Shown: positions 54,483 through 64,000 of the stretch, one piece after another
Numbering within the stretch: the first letter of the stretch is position 1
Layout of the letters: every line of letters begins with the position of its first letter
Origin: Agaricus subrufescens
Taxonomy: Eukaryota > Basidiomycota > Agaricomycetes > Agaricales > Agaricaceae
Assembly: GCA_029945375.1 (NCBI GenBank)
Contig: CM057057.1
Coordinates: forward strand, 5,456,001 to 5,520,000
DNA: 64,000 nucleotides
Direction: 5' to 3'
Program-made: the position numbers and the translations under genes
Notes under the pieces: model-generated
Told to the model about the DNA's origin: nothing
Databases searched by the model: none
What the model saw: the letters and a program-made list of their open reading frames with translations, nothing else

Positions 54483-55783
54483 TAGACCGCTTCGGTTTGA
54501 AAATTTCCAGATGCTCCTTTAAAGAATTCATCCCTTTCTTTGGCTGTTAGATTTGAGAATGCTTCTGTTAATTCTACTACATTCACTTTCTTCGGCTGAG
54601 GATTGTTGATTCCCATTTTAGGTGGTAGTCTCATTGGTCCTGTGGGTCGATTTTGTTGTGGGGGTCTTCTGGGTTGGAATCGATTGAATTGAGAACCAGG
54701 GTTCTGACATCGTCTTGGGCAATTTCTTGCAAAGTGTCTGAGTTGTCCACAATTTAAGCATCGTTTCTGTTTGAACCAGGCTTTTTGCTGAGGGGTCATA
54801 ACTAAGTTTAGATTCATAACAACTTCTTCTAAAATTTCATCAGAGTGTTCTTCTTCATTTTGATAGTTTTGATATTCCTGTTCATATCCTTCTTGATATT
54901 CTGGGTATTCTTGATATTCCTGATATTCCTGGTATGGACCTTCTTTGTCATATCCATAATACATTGCAATGTTGTCTACATCCATGGCGTTTGGATCTCG
55001 TACTGGTGGTGGAGGTGGTCTTGCATGAACTGGTGGTCCTGCATAGGTTTGGTAATATCCTGCTCCGAAATTTGGTCGGTGGTATTGAGGTGGTCTTTGG
55101 AAATGATTTCTTGGCATTGGTCTTCGTTGTTGGGGTCTTAATGCTGAAATTTGACTTGGATCTCCTCCAAATTCCATTCGGGCTGCTCTCATTTGGTCAT
55201 CTGCTTTCCTTGCTCTGGTGTACCAATTGGCTATAGTCATAGGTGGATTTTCATGCATTGTTAATCGGTATGCAATATCAGGGTGTATTGCATGTTTGTA
55301 GATGTCAATGAGTGTGCTGTTATCTGTTATGCCGGACTTTCTTGCAAGTACTTTAAAGTGTGCATTAAATTCTTCAATTGGTGCGTTTCGTTGTTGTAGT
55401 GTTTTTAAATTTCTTCTGGCATAAGCTCCTTTGTCTGCAGGTCTAAAGTCTCTTTTTAATTGATCCACAAATGCATCGTAATCGTCTGCTTGATATCCTA
55501 CTGGTGGGTTCGTATGTGCTTCAATAAAATCTTGGACCCAATAGTCTGCTTCTCCTCCTTTCATGTTGGTTAGCATAAATAGAATTTGACTAGAGTCATC
55601 ACTATAAATTGCTCGATTGCCTAATAGATATAGTTGCATGCCATGTAGCCATGAGTCGAATCTGTCTCGGTTTCCATTGAATGGTTCCAGGATTGTAAGT
55701 CGTAGTTCTCGTTGTCCTGGTGCTTGTGGTAAAGCAGGTATTTGTTGTTGCTGTTGCTGTTGTTGCTGTTGAGGTTGTGCCAT
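54482..55783 (-). CDS. gag: Gypsy-3 gag (main part)
   Basis: 433 codons from an ATG followed by a poly-Gln run (CAA/CAG repeats at about 55,740-55,775). The capsid-like domain shows LEPFNGNRDRFDSWLHGMQL, FMLTNMKGGEADYW and DFRPADKGAYARRNL. A Pro/Arg/Tyr-rich linker with several EYQEYQ repeats precedes the zinc knuckle CLNCGQLRHFARNC (CX2CX4HX4C). The same frame is open upstream to about 56,470 apart from TAA at 55880-55882, encoding an acidic Ser/Pro/Gln-rich extension, so the original gag was probably some 200 residues longer. Protease follows, overlapping by one base. Confidence 0.88.
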   Translation of the reverse strand: MAQPQQQQQQQQQQIPALPQAPGQRELRLTILEPFNGNRDRFDSWLHGMQLYLLGNRAIYSDDSSQILFMLTNMKGGEADYWVQDFIEAHTNPPVGYQADDYDAFVDQLKRDFRPADKGAYARRNLKTLQQRNAPIEEFNAHFKVLARKSGITDNSTLIDIYKHAIHPDIAYRLTMHENPPMTIANWYTRARKADDQMRAARMEFGGDPSQISALRPQQRRPMPRNHFQRPPQYHRPNFGAGYYQTYAGPPVHARPPPPPVRDPNAMDVDNIAMYYGYDKEGPYQEYQEYQEYPEYQEGYEQEYQNYQNEEEHSDEILEEVVMNLNLVMTPQQKAWFKQKRCLNCGQLRHFARNCPRRCQNPGSQFNRFQPRRPPQQNRPTGPMRLPPKMGINNPQPKKVNVVELTEAFSNLTAKERDEFFKGASGNFQTEAV

Positions 55784-56581
55784 TATTGGGGTCGGTAAGG
55801 TGGGTGATACGCTTCTAGTTCTCAGAGTAGGGACTGGAGATACTGGTCTGCTTGGTTGAGGGGTAGGCTGTTTACTTGGTTATCTGATTGGGGATGGACT
55901 TCGGGATAATCTGGTTTGTTCAAAAGCGGTTGATAATTCTTCTGTGGATTTTGAATATGTTCCTTCAAATCTTGCTGGTTCTGTGAAGAAATCAGGGGTA
56001 GATTCAGTTTTTTGTTGAAAACTTGAACTAGTGTCGTATGGGGTCTGAGGTAACAAAGTTTGAGTTCTAGAGCTTGAGCTAATAGGGGGAAAATCTCCCA
56101 ATTGCGGTCTTGATGGGGTAAACTTAGGTTGTGATATACGAGTTGATTTACTTGGTATAAGGCTTCGTAATGTTTTCTGAAATGTTTGGACTCTGCCTTT
56201 TCCTTCCTTTCCTTCTTTGCGAGAAGTTGGTTGTTCATGATATTCGAGTGTGGTTTGGGTGGTAGGGGATGGATCTTTCTCGGTAGGGGATGGTGGATGT
56301 TTTTCTTCTTGTTCTGTAGGGGTGTATTCAACTTCTTTTCCTTTTGATTCTCCAGTGTTTCTCAGGGGTGTCTGAAAAGTTTCTTCTTCTTCTTCTGATT
56401 CTTCAGATGAAGCTGCTGCTGAGTATGTTGGAGACGTAGTGTCGGTGTGTGCTTGTAGGGAATCCCCAAGCGGAAGGTGTCGAAATAAAGTGTTGGATTT
56501 TGAAACTCAAGTAGACCTCAACCGTAGTTGAACCTCACCAAAGGTGAACCTCGAATCCCAAAGACAAGGGTCGAAAAAGAG

Positions 56582-56592
56582 TAGTCTAGTAT
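56582..56592 (-). promoter_or_regulatory. Gypsy-3 putative self-priming primer site
   Basis: Two bases beyond the 5' LTR, in element sense, the leader has ATACTAGACTA. Its exact complement, TAGTCTAGTAT, lies in the LTR (plus coordinates 56876-56886) about 30 bases downstream of a TATATA box. This matches the Tf1 design, in which the mRNA 5' end folds back to prime. No TGG-type tRNA site is present. Confidence 0.6.
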
Positions 56593-56594
56593 TC

Positions 56595-57092
56595 TGTTAT
56601 GGTACTTGCACCAAGGCTAAGCACCACAAGAGCGAGCGTAACTCGAGTGATAACTCCCCTAACACAAGGGTAAGTTATATCAGAGAATACTCGTCCTCCT
56701 AGGTATTAAAGAGCCTCTTTGGAACGTATCACTGCCTCCGGTAGACAGCCGCGTCCTCCTCAAGGTTTTAATACTTCGGAACAAGAATCTTGGACTATGA
56801 GAGCAAACAGAGAGTAGAGGAGAGAGAAATCGAGTTCTAGCTCGTTATATTATGATTAAATCCCAGGGATAACAGATACTAGACTAAGGAAAGATATTAC
56901 AATAATACAGTCTATATACTAAAGGAAAACGAAACCGAGTCATCAAGGAGTCAGAAAGAAACTAGTCATAAAGAAAACAGATGAGTCGAGTGACTATGAA
57001 TGAGTCAATACCTATACTATGTAGATATGACTAAAAAGAAACTATAGTACAACTGATGAGTCGAGGGACTAAAAAAAGATTAAGTCATAACA
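56595..57092 (-). repeat. Gypsy-3 5' LTR
   Basis: 498 bp. In element sense it contains TAGTATATAGA (plus 56911-56921), a plausible TATA box, about 30 bases before the TAGTCTAGTAT segment that would be the mRNA 5' end. Confidence 0.92.
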
Positions 57093-57097
57093 ACATC

Positions 57098-60000
57098 TGT
57101 CGCCCTGATGACCCTAGAGGACACTACCCAGGAAACCCCGCCCAAGCGTCAATAGCTAAAAACTCCCGGCCCAATGCCCCTACGACGAACCAACCTGATA
57201 CTGTCTCATGGATTAGACTTTTATAACGTATGCTGTATGATGTCTAAACCACTGGCAATTTACCACAACTGGAAAAGCTTTCAGGTCTCCGACGCATATA
57301 ACGAGCCCAAGTGTGTCTTGCATGCTTATAGGATAACCTCACGACGTTCTGAAGCACCTCCAGAGTATTGTATGACTAGATGGATATGTAAGTGAGTCGT
57401 TGATGATGACCAAGACTCGGTTCCAGGGCTCGGAACAACACTCAATGGGAGCTAATTATAAAACACATCTTGATGCAGGATCCGACCGGTGGTTCGGAAG
57501 TAACTGGTGATCATGAAGTTTGTAATATAGATGCGTCGTTCATGAAAAAAGCAGGTAGCGACTGCCCCGACTTCGCCACCACCCACAAGCTCTTAACCTA
57601 CTTACTACACAAGGATATGGATTGGTGCCCATCCCGATTTTTTTCTGATTTCTTTGCTGGCAAACGTTAGACCAATGCTGATGCTTTTTTCGGCTTATCA
57701 TATATAGTCCTACTCGCGACCGATGAGCACAACTCAGCCAGCACATATATTACGAAAATGGATTAAGGCATACTGTATGAATGCTGCATTAACAGAACTG
57801 GAAATACATATCCCTCCGCAATATCTCGTTCTTACCATCAGCCAAGCCCTCTTCTTGTTTACTTCATTCCACATGCAATACTTAGCCTTCAATGAGGATC
57901 ACAAATCACATAGGTCAACGTATTGACTCCTTGATCGAGAAGCGCTCTAATATGATGGATGACGAATAGGGCCATAAATAAGGTTTGGTCAAAGTGTTCA
58001 ATGACGACACCAATGTAGGAAGGAGGTCAGACGTTAAGGTGGCACTTGTGTGAATTGGTCAAGAGTATCCTAAAACAAGAGGGGTACGTATTGACTCCGT
58101 AGTGAAAAATATGTTGCACAGCACTTGATGATGTGATAGGAGCTTTCTTTAGCATTGCCTTTATATGCGCGAGTTATGTCGTAGTGGTTCACAACTACAG
58201 TTAAGATGAGTTGGGGAGGTGCCAGGTGTGATAAAAAGTAGCTGACTTATGCATAAAAAGTGCTCGGGAATGTGAGCACTACGAAATTCGGCTACAACGA
58301 CACAACTCTTATGTCAAATGTTCCAAACTGGCCGCTTGAAGCCGCGGTTCTCATCACAAAAGCTACAACATAACTCACTATGGTCAACTCGACTTGGCAT
58401 GGTGATACCCCATATCTGTTCGCTGGGGAATTGGCGAACACGAAAGGAAAGGTTAATGAGGCCGATAGCCTTCCACTTTCTTACTTCCTCCTTCCAGAAC
58501 TGTTTTGCTTCACTCCACTCCACTCCAATGCCAAAGCGATCTCCTGCTCAATTATAAATCCCATCAATTGTGTCTAACATAAAGGGGTATAACAGCTTGC
58601 GATCCGAGATTGAAGAGCAATAAATAGCGAATACTTGCCCGGTCACGTTTTGGGGTTCAGTAAGGCGCGTGGTCAGGTCAAAAAGTGAAGCGAGACCTTG
58701 CAGTTAACGTGCTGGTTAGATACTTAGGATGCAGACCAGGGTGAGAGAAGGCATATTAATTCCGTCTGAGCAAACCGTTATAATCGCAACGAAGAGGGTA
58801 AGCTCGTGACTTGGAACATTTAGCAGTGATCACGAAGTTTCTCTGGTCAATCGCTAGCAATCGTTTGAACAAGTCCCGCGCTCCTAGCGTCAGCGTGACA
58901 GACGAATGCCGAGCAGCGCAAGATTTCCGAGGTCACTGACGTTTGATACCATTGATTCAAGACGGTATTAATGTAATTCGACCTGAAGCGGCTAACGGGC
59001 AACGAGAAGGCGAAGGGAAACATAGTTGCAGCCGAACAGAGTCCGACAGAAGCAGTGGCCGGCGGCCAGCAACCGGTGCCGATGCAGGCTAGTGGCTGCA
59101 TGTTCTTAATTACGGCAGTGAGATTTAACCTGCGGAAAAGATACAACTGCTCTACATCCTAGCGCTGATTGAGATGGGGTAAACGAAGGCGTGAAATGCT
59201 TGATCACACAACAGAAAAAGGAACCAATATTCAAGAACAGACAGGACCACAGCACTTTGGCATTACTCGCAGTCAGAAAGTTCAAATGACCACCTCGGGC
59301 ATCGGTGAAGCCTATTTCGAAGAATCACGAGCAGTCTCGTCTCGGGCATATTGGGCATTAGACATTTAGCTCTGATCTGGGCGTCCGATTAGTTTCTTCA
59401 TAACTCAAGGTACGTGGCATGAGAGGCCTGCGGAACTGCGCTGCTTGTGCATAATTTTGGGAATCTACAGTATAAGCAGGCTCCATGAATGAGGCAGAGA
59501 AAAACGAGGTGCCACACGCAAATGAAAATGAAAATCTGAATGAAAGGAAGAATACAGACATCTCGATGGTAGTTCATAAAATAGTATCAACATCACAAAT
59601 GAACGTGTTCAAAAAGCAAAGCCTTTCATGGGAAGTTTGAGATGGAAGACCACACCTGCTACTGCGGGGAACTTGTATAAAGTTATGTCACAACACAATC
59701 ATCATCACTCCAAGTCATGGCGAAAAGGAGACGCTGTAATCCGGTTACAACCCGCTCTTGCTAAGTTCGCAGTTATTGATCTTTGTAATCAGACGTCACA
59801 TGGATAATACGGGGCAAGAGGATAATATCATGGATAATGCTAAAGACAAGTAGTTAGAATAGATTATTCACAAACGATTTGACTACAACAGTATCTGATA
59901 TGGAGGAGGGAAACAAATCACAGCAAAGCTAGTCAGTATACGCTAAAGCAAAGCCTCACCTGCGCGTAATCTATGGAACCATTTTGTGCCAGAGTCATTG

Positions 60001-60728
60001 ACGGTCCTATTGGGTATGGGCAATGGTGCATGCTTAAGTGGATTGTCCATCGACCTGCTGGCAGTGATCATTGCTGCAATTAATCTTTTTCTGTCTTGCC
60101 GGTCTATCTGGCACTTTGCTTGATTCCACTCCATGAATCATGCAGCCAGGATTGCCTCGTTGTGCAAAGTTGAAATAGGTTCTCTAACAATGCCTGAACC
60201 ACAGGGCAAAGGTCATCAGAACAATGTTAATGCCTAAAAATCATTATGTGTCTGTGTAACGCTCATATCTCATATTCTCATTTTTCATTTGTTTAGTCGC
60301 TGGCCTACCACAAGCATTCCAGTTCATTCGTTTTGGAAATTCGTTTATGAGCCAGGTACTCGGCACTGTGTTATACAATCAGCATTAACTATCATAAAAC
60401 TGAAACCCGACCCATCTTCGTCTTGAATCATGCCATATCCCAACTAGACTGACGTAGAATACATGAGGCGGTCCATGAAAGAAAAATGGGGTGCCACCCA
60501 CTTTGATGTTCCACCGGTGTCATTGATATTTCCTAATTCTGTTCTTGCAGCTGCTCTCTATCAAACAGGTCATGATCTTACCTGCTGGCATATTACGTGT
60601 CTCCTCTTATTCCACCCACGATACTTCCTGCAATACTTTTGCGCAGGTAAATGGATGTTGTATATATCTCCCAGTCAGGGACGTCCTTGCCCACTTGTTC
60701 GCCTTCAAACCCTTCTCCGGCCCTACAT
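57098..60728. other. Intergenic stretch, no gene recognised
   Basis: 3.6 kb without a supported gene. Short frames have no recognisable motif. The part at about 57,760-58,090 weakly resembles 35,390-35,720 downstream of the NACHT gene, so a decayed duplicate locus may lie here. Confidence 0.4.
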
Positions 60729-62973
60729 ATGTGTGCTTCTAGCTTTGTAGGTTCCTTCTATTGCATTTATTGCGTCTAAGCTCTGATCGGGTACGATTAT
60801 AGTATAGTAGCCGTCCACCACGACGCGACGATACGCTGGTTCAGTCACCTCGTGGACCACAGACAACCTCAAACGAGGACCCGGTGCGTTTGATCGAAAG
60901 TTCATACCATAATTTAGTTTGTAGTAATTCATGATATTCCTACAGGAAATAGACTCGAGTCCTGCATCATCTTCAAGCGTATGCATGATTTACACGCTCA
61001 GCTATCTGCTAAGATTCAGCTCAGGTTCTCGATGACATATCCGAGAGTCCATGGATGTGTGTTGATGACAATTATCGCTACAAGCCCGAACCTCCAAAAA
61101 ACCCGCTGAAAGTGATCAATGAATATGTCAAAAACTACGATGACCAACACTGTCGGGAGCTAAGGGAAGATATTAATTTCCTAATGGTAGTGGTAAGTAA
61201 GATTCGATCTAGTAGTCGCCGGTGCCTGAACATGATAATCTTCCGTACCAAAGGCGGGCTTGTTTCTGGCGATCGTCTGCACGTTCGCAGTCCAAACATA
61301 TCCACTACTCCAAGAGGACAAACAAGACATAATGATTCGATTGCTCAATAGCACCAATGCTCAACAGAACCCCATACCGCCAACACCATTTGCACCAGAA
61401 GAATACGTCATTCTGGTCAACCAGCTATATTTGACAAGCATAGCGCTCAGTCTTGTTGCAGTTGTGGCCGGAGCCTTCTGTCTCCAGTGGATTTCTGCCT
61501 TTTCTGGAGGCTCCGATTTGAATTACAAACCCAAAACCCCTGACAAATGGCTTGCTCTGCGCCAGCTACGTTTCGAAGGAGTGGTCGGTTGGGGAGTACA
61601 TCATGCCCCGGACCTGCTCCTTTTTTTGGTGCAGATATCCATCGCACTATTCACTGTCGGCCTCATTTACTTTTTCTGGAAAATCAATCATCGTGTTACC
61701 CTACCCGCCCTTGTAATCGTTGGTGGCACGGGGACTCTACTATCTCTGGCCAACTTCATGCCTTTCCTGCAGTCTTTCCCAGGGGTAACATTCAGATTGT
61801 GCCAATTCCCATTTAAGTCTCCCGCCTCTTGGCTCGTGAAGAATCTCTGCCTACTCATCATTTTCATACCGTTGCTACTGCTCAACAAATTCTATACGAT
61901 TGAGCCACTACTGGAGAAGCTGCGCAAGCTGCGTAACGACTTCAGTTGGAAGAAGCATGACGAGGCGTGGGCAAATTCCCAGGGGGAATCAGGTGGCTGC
62001 TCCCTCAAAAACTATACAGGATTGGGCTTTTTCGCGGCCGTCAAGGGTATTTCATATGAAACTGACAATATTAACACTATTCTTCAGAGTGTAGAGATCC
62101 TAAAGGAGTCGTTCGAAGGGTATCGAGATTGGCAGATATATTCTTACGCAGACAAGAAGTTGTCGAAGGATGAGCAGGGTCTTCTTGATTCGAGTTTTAG
62201 AGTTGTGAACGTGCCTCCGCACTGGAACATGAGCGCTAAGGATAAACTCAAACTATCGCTCAGAATCAAGGATGATTTTATAACTGCGCTCACTCTACAA
62301 TACCTCGCTCGTGACAACCGAAGCCTCGCCGACATCTTGTTTAACCAACGCGTCGAGCTATATATCCGACTCAAGAATTCATGCAGGTTCATCGAAGCAT
62401 GGCCTCCATCGCGCGAGCCCAATTTTGGCACCAGTCTACTTTGTCCCATCGAAAGTCACGATGATGCTGTGAAACTAAATCAAGGTGAAGCTATATTTAA
62501 TCCTTTCAAACGATGAGCACAGTTTAATTTTTTTAAATTCTTTTGTAGAACTCAAATTGCAGTTCTTGCGTTGTGTGCTCGGCCTCATAGAACATAGACG
62601 GGCCGAAGATCTTGATATATTGGGTGCCGCCACAATTGCTATGACCGAAGATGGTTTCAGGTTTGATTTGCAGGACCACGGTCACAAGATGGGTACCGTC
62701 AGTGGTCACGCCAAGTCTGAAACGAAATTCTCTCCTCCCAAGGGCGACAAACAGATATCCACCGATCCTGCGGATGAGAAAAAAGGCTCCACGACGAGTC
62801 AAGCTTTCGAAGCTCTGTGTTTTGAGATGAGGATGCAGTTGTACAAAGCTGAACCAGGAGACTTTCGGATGGACTTAGCTGTTTTTAATGACATGAAATC
62901 TTCTCTAGGTATTTTTGGTCGACAGAAAGATGGTTTTCCTCAAGATTTGATGCGAAAGGCTATAGTGGAATGA
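60729..62973 (+). CDS. DUF6535 membrane protein copy E (apparently intact)
   Basis: Six exons join in frame to 651 residues: 60729-60746 (MCASSF), 60803-60883 (81 nt), 60946-60978 (33 nt), 61025-61192, 61254-62484 and 62549-62973. Each intron is 46-64 nt with GT-AG ends. The N-terminal 100 residues are soluble and end REDINFLMVV. Hydrophobic spans fall at about residues 101-116, 157-179, 220-241, 250-272 and 297-313, including YLTSIALSLVAVVAGAF and FLVQISIALFTVGLIYFFW. The rest is a helical, probably cytosolic region (FSWKKHDEAW, ALTLQYLARDN, RVELYIRLKNSC) and a charged tail. The family is known only as a domain of unknown function. The start is chosen by matching the 18-nt first exon of copy C. 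Confidence 0.72.
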
Positions 62974-64000
62974 GTAGCACCATCTAGGATCTTCAGGTTG
63001 GTAGTCACCGATGTAGCAAAAGGACAACTTGTCTCCGTCTGCTGTAGTTGTTTGTTTACCCACCGACTCGATCCTGAAACACCTTTTACTGTGTAGTATT
63101 TAGAGAGCTATGTTATATCTAGGCATGTACTTGACGCTCCTGCTACGTGTTTCGATGGCACGTTTTATTAGGTTTGCGAAATCCGCCCCATTGTAATGGT
63201 ACTGCTTGCTTGGACTAAACCCGAGTACTCCATATCTGGATGACTGATCAGCTATGTCCGGTTCGGCTGATCACTCGGCGGCAGCTCGGCGGACAATTAA
63301 CTAATTTGAAACCGGCGGCTGTTCACCATCAGACCCACCTTCCTGATGCACGGTAACAGCATCGGCCGTGTATTTGATAGCTGGAGAACAGAGGGAATCG
63401 TCTTTTGTGTCTAATCATGGGTACGAACCTTGCTTTCCCGTCGTCGATGGCTTTTGCCACTCAACTCTCTACACCAATACTTTTGTATATTACGTACACT
63501 CGTAGTAGGATAGGCACCAACTCGTCATTACGTTTTCTGCCCAATCGATCAACTACGCTTATATATTTTTTCCCTTGTCGTCTCGATCCGCGCTGGACAC
63601 CTCCACTTATCCATGTTCGCATTTCTTGTTTCCCAACTGCTGTCCTCTTCTTACTCATCGTAGTCTTTAAGTCTCTTGTTTGTGCCGCTAAGTTTCGTAC
63701 CTGATTCTTAGAGCCTCAAGATCATTTCATCGATCTCACATTGTTAATTGTAGGGACCGTCTACTGTAGTTCTTTGATTACCTCTAACTCTATTTTCCCT
63801 TCACATGTAAGAACTTGGGTTATATCTGCCCGCAATAATCTCCCATCAATTTCTGCATTAGAACGGCATCTTTTGTAGCATGATGTCTGGCAGTCGATCT
63901 AGATTTCTTGACAACGTGTTCTATCGCTTTTTGTAAACCTGTTCCATGGTAATGATAACTTTCGCCTTTCCACAACCCGACAGTCACACCACAGGTCTCA
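62974..64000. other. Downstream flank of copy E, no gene recognised
   Basis: Short frames only (for example 63405-63704). Unlike copies A and B, no clear match to the duplicated 3' flank was noticed. Confidence 0.4.

Larger units (their letters stand above)
48885..57092 (-). mobile_element. Gypsy-3: chromovirus with self-priming signal, decayed
   Basis: 8.2 kb in reverse orientation, 498-bp LTRs (48885-49382, 56595-57092) and perfect target duplication ACATC (48880-48884, 57093-57097). The LTRs differ at about six positions. The order in element sense is long gag, protease, reverse transcriptase, RNase H, integrase, chromodomain, then one or two accessory frames. Scattered stops and a frameshift at the RT catalytic box disable it. 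Confidence 0.94.

Noticed and set aside
58847..59561. Possible genes on either strand near 58.8-59.6 kb
   Set aside because: Frames are under 100 codons and have no recognisable motifs or paralogue support.

Overview
The window is a repeat-rich accessory region of a basidiomycete genome, probably a mushroom-forming agaricomycete. The evidence is short 50-60 bp introns, five copies of a multi-membrane-span family I recognise as DUF6535 (expanded in Agaricomycetes), a NACHT NTPase of the fungal NLR type, and a dense load of Copia and chromodomain Gypsy retroelements plus a Tc1/mariner transposon. No rRNA, tRNA, CRISPR or bacterial-type operon was seen.

Layout, left to right. DUF6535 copy A is only a 3' tail (1-654), followed by a non-coding flank (655-1780) that recurs after copy B. 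Copy B (2925-11187) is split by Copia-1 (3851-9760, TSD ACTAT, two differences between LTRs). A degenerate multi-span membrane gene lies at about 12.46-13.58 kb. Copy C (14506-30187) is split twice, by Copia-2 (15502-21229, minus, TSD GTATT) and by Gypsy-1 (21324-28953, minus, uninterrupted gag and pol). A NACHT gene with a frameshift fills 32391-35006. Gypsy-2 (36701-42102, minus, TSD GTAGA) is a decayed chromovirus lacking its 5' interior. A Tc1/mariner element (42748-44348) has a single stop in its transposase. Copy D (about 44495-46834) has a triplicated exon and a frameshift. A minus-strand gene for a Lys/Ser-rich tandem-repeat protein is at 47361-48020. Gypsy-3 (48885-57092, minus, TSD ACATC) is a second decayed chromovirus. 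Copy E (60729-62973) is the only DUF6535 gene whose six exons all join in frame.

All DUF6535 copies are on the plus strand and share one exon plan: a tiny start exon, an approximately 60-84 nt exon, a 33 nt (15 nt in D) exon, a 144-168 nt exon, a long exon with the membrane spans, and a last exon. Four of the five are truncated by the window or broken. Three retroelement insertions fall within about 130 bp of the same homologous exon. Most nonsense codons and catalytic changes in the transposons look like C-to-T or G-to-A changes, often at CpG, as expected for methylation-driven decay.

Element biology readable from sequence: both Copia elements carry a primer site matching the anticodon arm of initiator tRNA (half-tRNA priming), Gypsy-1 has a conventional tRNA 3'-end primer site, and Gypsy-3 has an 11-nt LTR/leader complementarity placed as in self-priming Tf1/sushi elements. 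Both chromoviruses carry extra reading frames between the chromodomain and the 3' LTR. Exon boundaries were assigned by eye from splice motifs and paralogue comparison; no database search was run.
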